From positions 1-15,665 of the forward strand of contig JAJZEL010000062.1 in NCBI GenBank assembly GCA_021828575.1: DNA of 15,665 nt, given 5' to 3'. The position numbers and the translations under genes were made by a program. Of this stretch, positions 7,801 through 12,809 are shown piece by piece. The number at the start of each line of letters is the position of its first letter. Position 1 is the stretch's first letter. The notes below the pieces were generated by a model. It was not told the origin of the DNA, made no database searches, and saw only the letters and a list, made by a program, of their open reading frames with translations. The DNA is from Pseudomonadota bacterium (GTDB lineage Bacteria; Pseudomonadota; Gammaproteobacteria; Burkholderiales; Ferrovaceae).

Positions 7801-8523
7801 TGGCAGAAACACCAGGAGGTCTCCAGTGTCTGATTCCTGCATCAGTTCATCCACTGCGTGCAGTAGCGTGGCCAGGGAATCCGGGTCTTCCTCCTCCTGT
7901 TCGGGGGGGGTGGGCGGACGCCAGCGGATTTCCACGGGAAAAGTACGGCCAGGTATGTCCATGATCGGAGCACCACCGAAATGAGCCGACAGGCGTTCAG
8001 CTTCCAGGGTGGCTGAGGTGATGATTATTTTCAGGTCGGGACGGCGAGGCAGGAGTCGTTTCAGGTAGCCCAGCAAAAAATCGATGTTCAGGCTGCGTTC
8101 GTGGGCCTCATCCACGACCAGGGTGTCGTAGCGTTTGAGCAGGGGATCGCTGTGGATTTCCGAGAGCAGCACGCCATCGGTCATGACCTTGATGGCGGTG
8201 GCTGGAGAAGTCTGGTCATGAAAACGCACCTGGTAACCTACCACACTGCCTGGCTCCACCCCCAGTTCCCTTGCCAGTCGCGCGGCAACGCTTCGGGCTG
8301 CCATGCGGCGGGGTTGCGTGCAACCGATCAACTGTCTGCGCCCACGACCCAGGCCAAGACAGAATTTTGGAATCTGGGTGGTTTTTCCCGATCCGGTTTC
8401 ACCACACAGAATGACCACCTGGTGTCGAGACAGGAGCGCTTCGATTTCTGTCCGGACCGCATGGATGGGAAGGGTGCCATCGTAAATCGGCACCGGCAGG
8501 TAGCGTTCGCTGGTAACTTTCAC
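4825..8523 (-). CDS. hrpA: ATP-dependent RNA helicase HrpA (DEAH box)
   Basis: This is a full-size bacterial DEAH-box helicase, an ATP-driven RNA remodeller of the cytoplasm; E. coli HrpA acts in mRNA processing and has been linked to rescue of stalled ribosomes. Numbered from the GTG at 8523 (1232 residues), the motifs are Walker A GETGSGKT 41-48, TQPRR 69-73, DEAH 138-141, SAT 170-172, TNVAETSLT 291-299 and QRAGRCGR 338-345. HA2 and OB-type regions follow, then the long HrpA-specific C-terminal part. The chosen GTG overlaps the stop of the upstream glycosyltransferase (GTGA). Longer GTG starts exist at 8577 and 8637 but would overlap that gene by 58 to 118 bases and add an arginine-rich tail without family features. 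The N-terminus is about 40 residues shorter than in E. coli HrpA. It is followed by the FKBP gene. Confidence 0.95.
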   Translation of the reverse strand: MKVTSERYLPVPIYDGTLPIHAVRTEIEALLSRHQVVILCGETGSGKTTQIPKFCLGLGRGRRQLIGCTQPRRMAARSVAARLARELGVEPGSVVGYQVRFHDQTSPATAIKVMTDGVLLSEIHSDPLLKRYDTLVVDEAHERSLNIDFLLGYLKRLLPRRPDLKIIITSATLEAERLSAHFGGAPIMDIPGRTFPVEIRWRPPTPPEQEEEDPDSLATLLHAVDELMQESDTGDLLVFLPGEREIREAAEALRKHHPPHTEILPLFARQSFEEQDRVFHPSGGRRIVLATNVAETSLTVPGIRYVVDSGLARVNRYSVRLKITQLLVEKISRASARQRAGRCGRVAPGICIRLYDERDFETRPDHPTPEILRTSLAAVILRMEALGLGALENFPFLDPPSPRAIDDGFQLLQELGALDSQRQLTSTGKELARLPVDPRIGRMLLAAHRNGALTEALIIVSALSVQDPRERPVEQRQAADQKHARFDNDQSDFLSYLSLWHYVEASWQHRKSWRKWREFCHRDFLSFTRLREWRDIHQQLHQLMVEMNMFPNTVGAPPDMIHRALLTGLLGHVGMRDPESGQYLGPRGIRFHLHPASRVLRRKPQWIMAADMTETTRLYARYVARIQPEWIEPLAGPLLRRSYSDPHWDVSAMQSILYEKVTLYGLPVVAKRQVRHGPLDPAGARRMFVRHALIRGEWRGNPEFFLHNRQLAEEVEALEHKGRRQDVLVDEDHLVDFYEGLIPVSVWSPERLDRWLRESDGSLIRQLFMDRSHLMRHEASHISENLFPDHWTIAGTDHPLGYRFEPGHPLDGVTLTIPLAVLGQLSSEPLEWLVPGLIREKLQFMLKQWPQRLRRELVPLPAFITAFLERHGPDSGSLQGCLDTFIRQRLNTRESVTQDITFPIHMLMHIRLMDEEGNELDCGQDLRALQTKWVQQVRASLSQPAATSIARKGMVRWDFDSMPVSCTVRLRDQPVEAYPALLDESTSVALQLVETAEEAQRLTRAGILRFLQLEFLPQLKQVERSLRSRPILWFAAGTTPETLALDLVEGALESLLPEDCGNIRELTKYDLLRQQVKHHLPSRLTEMLKLTGIISDACHEIRVVMERLEKQVACRESLEDCSRQLRFLSRNHVMKDTSLEQLRHFPRYLKALSLRLEKLPQDPSGDRARLQPVLSWEKKLEDTWNKNRGSVTMDTLCWMLQELRVSIFAQILRTPYPISIKRIEKYWESCEN

Positions 8524-10175
8524 CGTTCGAGTAGCAGGAATCGTTCGGAACGATCTCCGGGTCGGGCGCCTGTCCACCGTACATGCCACCCTGATGGCAC
8601 GGGATGATGTGTTTGCGCTGTGGTCTGTACCAGCCACAATTTGCAGCGCGATTCATTGGTTGCAGTGGCCGGCTCGGTTCGTAAGCGGAGGTAGTAATAA
8701 AGCAGGCCACGCTGGGGTTCTCCCAATCCGGTGCCCATGACACAGCCAGATGAATGGGGAATGTGACGTGACAATGAATACATCATGCCCGCATAACTGC
8801 GGGAGGCCTCCACATAAGGCAACCACAATCCCATCATCAGCATCCAGGAAACCGTCATGCCCACGGTCCAGTTGACCAGAGCCCGACGGGCAGAGGGACG
8901 CGCATGTTTCATGGTCAACAACCATAGCAGGGTCAGCAATAGTGAGCCTGTAAAAATGACAGGCTGAAAAGAGGCCTGGTAACCTGGCAACTGAGCGTCC
9001 AGATAATGAACAATGCCTGCAGGGTATCCGGTCATCTGAGCCATCCACCCCAGCCAGAGTGTGGCAGTGACAATGCCGAAGGTCAGCATGCCAAACCAGT
9101 CCAGTGCACTGGCAGCCCCGCGTTTCAGTTGATCCAGTCCTCCGGTGGCCAGAAAGGTGAGGGGGAGCAGGAGGGGCAACGCATTGTTTTCCCGGGGGGT
9201 GGAACCGATACCCAGAGTCACCAGCATGATCAGCAGGGACAACAGGCAAAAGCGTGTCTGTGGTGTGCTCAGACCGCGGCGTCCCCCATTCCAGAGGGTA
9301 GCCATGGCCAAGGGAGTTGCTGGCCAGGAAAACCAGGAAATGACGCCAAAGTAATACAGTGGATTGGCATTCGGACTCATCCACAAGGCAGGGTGGGTGA
9401 GTGGATGAATGAAGGTGGCCCACCAGAGCCTGAAAGAAGCAGGATCATGCTGGTGCAGATCCCAGAGCCAGAACCAGAGTTCGGGAGAGGCTGCCAGCAG
9501 CCAGAACAGGACGTACAGAGCGGGGCGTGCCGGTCGGTAATCAGGCAAGGTCAGGGGGAGCACCAGTACCAGCGGTAAAAGGATGCCAAAGGCCCATACC
9601 CCGTGTGTGAGGAAAGCCACCCCGAATCCCAGTCCTCCCGTGATACCGGCGAGCAGAGACTTGTGGCGAGACAGGGGGATGCTTGTCAGGGTCCAGGTCA
9701 CTCCCGTCAGCCACGCCAGGTTGGAGCTCATCTCGTGGGCACGAATCACCAGACCTACACTGCCGATGAACATGAGGACCGACGCCCGCATGGCGCGTGG
9801 CCCATACAGGCTGCGCGCTCCCACAGCCACGCCCAGCATGGTGAATGCCATGAACAGGCCACTGGCCAGCCTGGCAGCATCGTGCTCGGGTAGTAGCCCA
9901 CTGAACAGCCGCACCATCAGGGCGGCAACCCAATAGTAGAGCGGTGGATGATTCAGGTAGGGATCACCTGCCAGGGTCGGGGCCAGCCAATGTTCACCAT
10001 GCGTCAGGCCAAAAACGATGCCCTGGCTGACTGCTTCATCATATTTCCAGGGGGTGTGACCCGTCAGTCCGGGCACCAGCCAGGCAAGACAAACCACCAG
10101 GAACAGGGCTGTCTTGACCGGGGTGGCCTGGCCATCAAAATTCAGATTGTTTTTAGGGGACAGGAATGTTTGCAA
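8520..10175 (-). CDS. ArnT/GT83-like integral-membrane glycosyltransferase
   Basis: This 551-residue protein has about eleven hydrophobic segments and the layout of PMT/ArnT-type GT-C glycosyltransferases: a first membrane helix (residues 22-38), then a periplasmic loop with the acidic pair D46-E47 in WKYDEAVSQG, then the loop DPYLNHPPLYYW with the PPLxYW signature. Members use polyprenyl-phosphate sugars as donors and modify lipid A, other glycans or proteins on the periplasmic side; the acceptor here cannot be told. Family members usually have K before PP where this protein has H. The C-terminus (about residues 470-551) is a soluble domain. The start is uncertain: TTG at 10175 is used because no ATG or GTG lies before the first helix, and the ribosome site is poor (GGTGA ten bases away). 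Its stop overlaps the hrpA start. Confidence 0.85.
   Translation of the reverse strand: MQTFLSPKNNLNFDGQATPVKTALFLVVCLAWLVPGLTGHTPWKYDEAVSQGIVFGLTHGEHWLAPTLAGDPYLNHPPLYYWVAALMVRLFSGLLPEHDAARLASGLFMAFTMLGVAVGARSLYGPRAMRASVLMFIGSVGLVIRAHEMSSNLAWLTGVTWTLTSIPLSRHKSLLAGITGGLGFGVAFLTHGVWAFGILLPLVLVLPLTLPDYRPARPALYVLFWLLAASPELWFWLWDLHQHDPASFRLWWATFIHPLTHPALWMSPNANPLYYFGVISWFSWPATPLAMATLWNGGRRGLSTPQTRFCLLSLLIMLVTLGIGSTPRENNALPLLLPLTFLATGGLDQLKRGAASALDWFGMLTFGIVTATLWLGWMAQMTGYPAGIVHYLDAQLPGYQASFQPVIFTGSLLLTLLWLLTMKHARPSARRALVNWTVGMTVSWMLMMGLWLPYVEASRSYAGMMYSLSRHIPHSSGCVMGTGLGEPQRGLLYYYLRLRTEPATATNESRCKLWLVQTTAQTHHPVPSGWHVRWTGARPGDRSERFLLLER
8540..8554. repeat. 15-base palindrome upstream of the hrpA start
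   Basis: ATCGTTC and GAACGAT form a perfect inverted repeat around a single central base, 16 bases upstream of the HrpA GTG and inside the last codons of the glycosyltransferase gene. In RNA it would fold as a short stem with a loop of five to seven bases. It may be a small control hairpin or chance. Confidence 0.35.
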
Positions 10176-10227
10176 GGGGGAGGGCTCACCAGTTTCCTGC
10201 GACAGTGTAAATCAATCTACCGCCCCA

Positions 10228-10258
10228 GAAACAAAGAAAGGCAGCATGGAGGCTGCCT
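10228..10258 (-). terminator. Intrinsic terminator after rpmE
   Basis: On the minus strand AGGCAGC (10258-10252) pairs perfectly with GCTGCCT (10245-10239) around a six-base loop and is followed directly by TTCTTTGTTT. This is a standard Rho-independent terminator and closes the trxA-rho-rpmE block ahead of the glycosyltransferase gene. Confidence 0.8.
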
Positions 10259-10279
10259 CTCTGGGTGGGGGTGAGGCAG
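10253..10279 (-). promoter_or_regulatory. Possible antiterminator hairpin competing with the rpmE terminator
   Basis: CTGCCTC (10279-10273), starting five bases after the rpmE stop codon, can pair perfectly with GAGGCAG (10259-10253). That second arm is the same sequence that forms the 5' arm of the terminator, so the two stems exclude each other. The geometry is that of an attenuator; function is inferred only. Confidence 0.4.
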
Positions 10280-10284
10280 TCTGG

Positions 10285-10491
10285 CTATTTGCGGGCGTAT
10301 TTTTGGCGGAATTTTTCCACGCGACCCGCTGTGTCCACGATTTTCTGCTTGCCCGTATAGAAGGGATGGCAGGCGGAACAGACTTCCACAGCCAGGGTAG
10401 GCTTGCCTAGGGTGGAGCGTGTAACAAAGGTGTTTCCGCAACTGCATGTCACGGTCACTTCCTGATAACTGGGATGAATGTCAGCTTTCAT
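10285..10491 (-). CDS. rpmE: 50S ribosomal protein L31 (zinc-binding form)
   Basis: At 68 residues this is a full-length bL31, a small protein of the ribosomal central protuberance that bridges the subunits. The zinc-binding cysteines of the C+ form are present: C16 and C18 in TCSCGN, C38 and C41 in VCSACHPFYTG, so this is not the zinc-free YkgM type made under zinc limitation. The ending KFRQKYARK is typical. AGGA lies eight bases before the ATG. It is 95 bases downstream of rho on the same strand, an order common in betaproteobacteria. A candidate promoter and a short leader hairpin lie between rho and rpmE, so it may be transcribed both from its own start and by read-through. An intrinsic terminator follows the stop. 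Confidence 0.97.
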   Translation of the reverse strand: MKADIHPSYQEVTVTCSCGNTFVTRSTLGKPTLAVEVCSACHPFYTGKQKIVDTAGRVEKFRQKYARK

Positions 10492-10512
10492 AGAGGGGTT
10501 CCTGGCAAAAGA

Positions 10513-10531
10513 TCGCCGGAAAATACGGCGA
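10513..10531 (-). promoter_or_regulatory. Short GC-rich hairpin in the rpmE leader
   Basis: TCGCCG (10531-10526) and CGGCGA (10518-10513) form a six-base stem with a seven-base loop on the minus strand, followed by TCTTTTG. It falls near the expected 5' end of rpmE mRNA. It could be a weak terminator for rho read-through or a leader structure. Confidence 0.4.
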
Positions 10532-10541
10532 ACAGCCCGCC

Positions 10542-10570
10542 ATTATGGAGTAAACAAGCGCCGGATGCAA
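10542..10570 (-). promoter_or_regulatory. Candidate sigma-70 promoter of rpmE
   Basis: On the minus strand TTGCAT (10570-10565) and CATAAT (10547-10542) are separated by 17 bases. The -10 matches consensus at five of six positions, the -35 at three. Transcription would start near 10535, giving a leader of about 45 bases before the L31 ATG. Confidence 0.5.
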
Positions 10571-10586
10571 GACCACTGTCACAAAA

Positions 10587-11846
10587 TCAACCCCGGCGCA
10601 TGGAATCGAAAAAGTCAGCGTTGTTTTTCGTGGCCTTGATCTTGTCCAGCAGAAATTCGATGGCTTCCATTTCATCCATCGGGTACAGCAATTTTCGCAG
10701 CACCCAGATTTTTTGCAGCACATCCGGTTTGATGAGCATTTCCTCGCGACGGGTACCTGACCGGTTCACGTTGATGGCCGGATAGATGCGTTTTTCTGCC
10801 ATGCGCCGGTCCAGATGAATTTCCATGTTGCCCGTGCCCTTGAATTCTTCGTAGATCACGTCATCCATGCGGGACCCTGTGTCCACGAGAGCCGTTGCGA
10901 TGATAGTCAGGGAACCACCTTCCTCGATGTTGCGGGCTGCTCCAAAGAAACGTTTGGGTCGTTGCAGGGCATTGGCGTCTACGCCACCTGTCAACACCTT
11001 GCCGGAAGCGGGTACCACGGTATTGTAGGCGCGGGCCAGTCGGGTGATGGAGTCCAGTAGTATGATCACGTCCTTCTTGTGCTCCACTAGGCGTTTGGCT
11101 TTTTCGATGACCATTTCAGCCACTTGTACGTGCCGGGTTGCGGGTTCGTCGAAAGTGGAAGACACCACTTCTCCTTTGACAGATCGCTGCATTTCCGTCA
11201 CTTCCTCGGGCCGTTCGTCAATGAGCAGAACAATCAGATGAGCATCGGGTGCATTGACAGAAATGGAGTGAGCAATGTGCTGGAGCATGACTGTCTTGCC
11301 GCTTTTCGGGCTGGCCACCAGCAGGCCGCGTTGACCTTTTCCGATGGGGGCAATGATGTCGATGACCCGACCCGTGATGTTTTCCTCGGCACGAATGTCG
11401 CGTTCGAGTACCATGGGTTCATTGGGAAACAGTGGTGTCAGGTTTTCGAACAGAATCTTGTTTTTTGAGTTTTCCGGAGGTTCTCCGTTGATGGAATCCA
11501 GTTTGACCAGGGCAAAGTAACGTTCGCCTTCCTTGGGGGTGCGAATTTCGCCCTGAATGCTGTCACCGGTATGCAGATTGAAACGGCGAATCTGGGACGG
11601 ACTGATGTAAATATCGTCAGGGCTGGCCAGGTAGGACGTTTCCGGGGAACGTAGGAACCCGAACCCGTCTGGCAACACTTCGAGAGTCCCCTCACCATAG
11701 ATGCTTTCGCCACGTTTCGCCTGGTTTTTAAGCAGGGCAAAGATCAATTCCTGCTTTCTCAGGCGATTGGCGCCTTCAATCTCGTTTTTGACAGCCATCT
11801 CCACCAGTTCGGTGACGTGATAAGCCTTGAGGTCGGATAAGTGCAT
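10587..11846 (-). CDS. rho: Transcription termination factor Rho
   Basis: Rho is the hexameric RNA-dependent ATPase that ends transcription at C-rich unstructured sites. The 419 residues equal the E. coli length and align throughout: N-terminal helical domain (MHLSDLK start), the RNA-binding OB fold with GFGFLRS and SYLASPDDIYISPSQIRR, Walker A SPKSGKT near residues 178-185, Walker B VIILLDSITRLARAYN, the Q-loop region SGKVLTGGVDANAL and the R-loop GTGNMEIHL. The ATG at 11846 was chosen because it gives the conserved N-terminus; an upstream in-frame GTG at 11921 would add 25 unconserved residues and fill most of the gap to trxA. The ribosome site is weak (AAAGAG region). No terminator separates it from trxA, so read-through is likely. 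The leader carries a repeated C-rich element that may serve autoregulation. Confidence 0.98.
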   Translation of the reverse strand: MHLSDLKAYHVTELVEMAVKNEIEGANRLRKQELIFALLKNQAKRGESIYGEGTLEVLPDGFGFLRSPETSYLASPDDIYISPSQIRRFNLHTGDSIQGEIRTPKEGERYFALVKLDSINGEPPENSKNKILFENLTPLFPNEPMVLERDIRAEENITGRVIDIIAPIGKGQRGLLVASPKSGKTVMLQHIAHSISVNAPDAHLIVLLIDERPEEVTEMQRSVKGEVVSSTFDEPATRHVQVAEMVIEKAKRLVEHKKDVIILLDSITRLARAYNTVVPASGKVLTGGVDANALQRPKRFFGAARNIEEGGSLTIIATALVDTGSRMDDVIYEEFKGTGNMEIHLDRRMAEKRIYPAINVNRSGTRREEMLIKPDVLQKIWVLRKLLYPMDEMEAIEFLLDKIKATKNNADFFDSMRRG

Positions 11847-11881
11847 GGACGCAGAACTCTTTCGGGGTGTTGTTTTACGAT

Positions 11882-11903
11882 CGGGGGAAAGCAAGGGGGA
11901 AAC
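11882..11903 (-). promoter_or_regulatory. Repeated TTTCCCCC element in the rho leader (possible rut site)
   Basis: On the minus strand TTTCCCCC occurs twice with a 12-base period (11902-11895 and 11890-11883), in a stretch rich in C and T and almost without G, 36 bases upstream of the rho ATG. Rho binds such C-rich unstructured RNA, so this is a plausible autoregulatory loading site. Confidence 0.4.
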
Positions 11904-11952
11904 TGACGCAGCAAAGGCCACTACCGGTCAGGAGCGGCGCAGGTTAACGTTT

Positions 11953-12279
11953 TTAGAGGTGGCTGTCAATAAAGGCGCTCAACTGGGATTTTGACAGGGC
12001 ACCCACCTTGGTGGCTTCCACATTGCCGTTCTTGAATAGCAGAAGCGTAGGAATTCCACGAACGCCGTACTTTCTTGCCATTTCGGGATTGTCATCTACA
12101 TTGAGTTTGGCCACTTTGAGTCGGCCACCGTAGTCTTTGGCCACTTCTTCGAGAATGGGGGCGATGAGCTTGCAAGGACCACACCACTCGGCCCAGAAAT
12201 CCAGAAGGACGGGCGTGGGAGATTGCAGTACGCTGGTTTCAAAGGAATGGTCAGTCACATGCTGAATGGAATCACTCAT
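11953..12279 (-). CDS. trxA: Thioredoxin 1
   Basis: This cytoplasmic protein disulfide reductase has 108 residues, the classic thioredoxin size. The active site WCGPCK spans residues 32-37 with the redox cysteines C33 and C36, the buried aspartate D27 is in LLDFWAEW, and the cis-proline is in RGIPTLLLF. It would be kept reduced by thioredoxin reductase and serves ribonucleotide reductase, methionine sulfoxide reductase and other targets. AGGA six bases before the ATG gives a good ribosome site. The gene stands 106 bases upstream of rho with no visible terminator between them, the common trxA-rho arrangement of proteobacteria, and diverges from fdxA across a 200-base control region. Confidence 0.97.
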   Translation of the reverse strand: MSDSIQHVTDHSFETSVLQSPTPVLLDFWAEWCGPCKLIAPILEEVAKDYGGRLKVAKLNVDDNPEMARKYGVRGIPTLLLFKNGNVEATKVGALSKSQLSAFIDSHL

Positions 12280-12320
12280 TGAGAGTCCTCAATCGGTTCG
12301 GTGAAACTAAAGGGGCTGGC

Positions 12321-12347
12321 GTTATGGATGATGATGTTGGGTAACAA
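12321..12347 (-). promoter_or_regulatory. Weak candidate promoter for trxA
   Basis: On the minus strand TTGTTA (12347-12342) and CATAAC (12326-12321) each match consensus at four positions, but the spacer is only 15 bases. It is the best sigma-70-like pair seen upstream of trxA; the call is weak. Confidence 0.25.
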
Positions 12348-12380
12348 CGGGATAAGCTGGCGCCTATGCTAAACCAATTC

Positions 12381-12406
12381 GGGGCGGAATGTGAAGGGGG
12401 GCGGAA
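12381..12406 (+). repeat. Direct repeat GGGGCGGAA upstream of fdxA
   Basis: Two exact copies of GGGGCGGAA start at 12381 and 12398, a period of 17 bases. They end 24 bases before the fdxA -10 element, where an activator or repressor could bind. No known operator is recognised. Confidence 0.4.
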
Positions 12407-12427
12407 ACTCTTTTTCATTTAAAATAC

Positions 12428-12436
12428 TGCTAGAAT
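12428..12436 (+). promoter_or_regulatory. fdxA: Extended -10 promoter of fdxA
   Basis: TGCTAGAAT has the TGn extension plus a -10 hexamer that matches consensus at five of six positions. No good -35 is present 16 to 18 bases upstream, as is common for extended -10 promoters. Transcription would start near 12443, about 37 bases before the ATG. Confidence 0.5.
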
Positions 12437-12479
12437 GTCGGGTTCCATATTTTAAGCGCGTGTTTTTCGAGGTGTTGCC

Positions 12480-12803
12480 ATGACTTATGTCGTGACTGAG
12501 TCCTGCATCCGCTGCAAGTATACTGATTGCGTGGATGTTTGCCCCGTGGACTGTTTTCGCGAGGGCCCCAATTTTTTATCCATTGATCCCGACGAGTGTA
12601 TCGATTGTACGCTGTGCGTGGCTGAATGCCCGGTAGAAGCTATTTTTGCCGAAGATGACGTTCCTGAAAACCAGCGGGCTTTCATTGCCTTGAACGCCGA
12701 GCTGAGCAAGCTCTGGAAGCCCATTGTGGAGCGCAAGTCACCACCGGATGACGCAGACGACTGGAAGCTGGTAAAAGCCAAATCCCACTTGCTGGAACGT
12801 TGA
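12480..12803 (+). CDS. fdxA: 7Fe ferredoxin FdxA, [3Fe-4S][4Fe-4S]
   Basis: This soluble low-potential electron carrier has 107 residues and is very close to the seven-iron ferredoxin I of Azotobacter vinelandii. All the ligand cysteines are in place: C9, C17 and C50 for the [3Fe-4S] cluster; C21, C40, C43 and C46 for the [4Fe-4S] cluster; and the two further conserved cysteines C12 and C25. Stretches such as CKYTDCVDVCPVDCF and EGPNFLSIDPDECIDC are almost those of the family reference. The long C-terminal tail ends in the conserved LLER. GAGG about seven bases before the ATG is the ribosome site and an extended -10 promoter lies upstream, so it is probably a single-gene transcript. It ends six bases before the stop of the opposing helicase gene. 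Confidence 0.97.
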   Translation: MTYVVTESCIRCKYTDCVDVCPVDCFREGPNFLSIDPDECIDCTLCVAECPVEAIFAEDDVPENQRAFIALNAELSKLWKPIVERKSPPDDADDWKLVKAKSHLLER

Positions 12804-12809
12804 CTGATC

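Noticed and set aside
8524..8637. Longer HrpA N-terminus from in-frame GTG codons at 8577 or 8637.
   Set aside because: It would overlap the glycosyltransferase by 58 to 118 bases, has no good ribosome site and adds arginine-rich sequence without HrpA features. GTG 8523 in a GTGA overlap is simpler, though not proven.
8653..9423. Minus-strand frame of about 256 codons overlapping the glycosyltransferase in another frame, which could suggest a frameshift.
   Set aside because: The main 551-residue frame is uninterrupted with helices throughout; the alternate frame adds no recognisable domain.
9006..9578. Plus-strand open frame of 190 codons within the glycosyltransferase gene.
   Set aside because: It is antisense to a protein with clear membrane helices; the Q/G/P-rich translation is typical of antisense to hydrophobic codons.
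11847..11921. Rho extended by 25 residues from GTG 11921.
   Set aside because: The ATG at 11846 gives the conserved 419-residue Rho; the extra residues are low-complexity and cover the C-rich leader.
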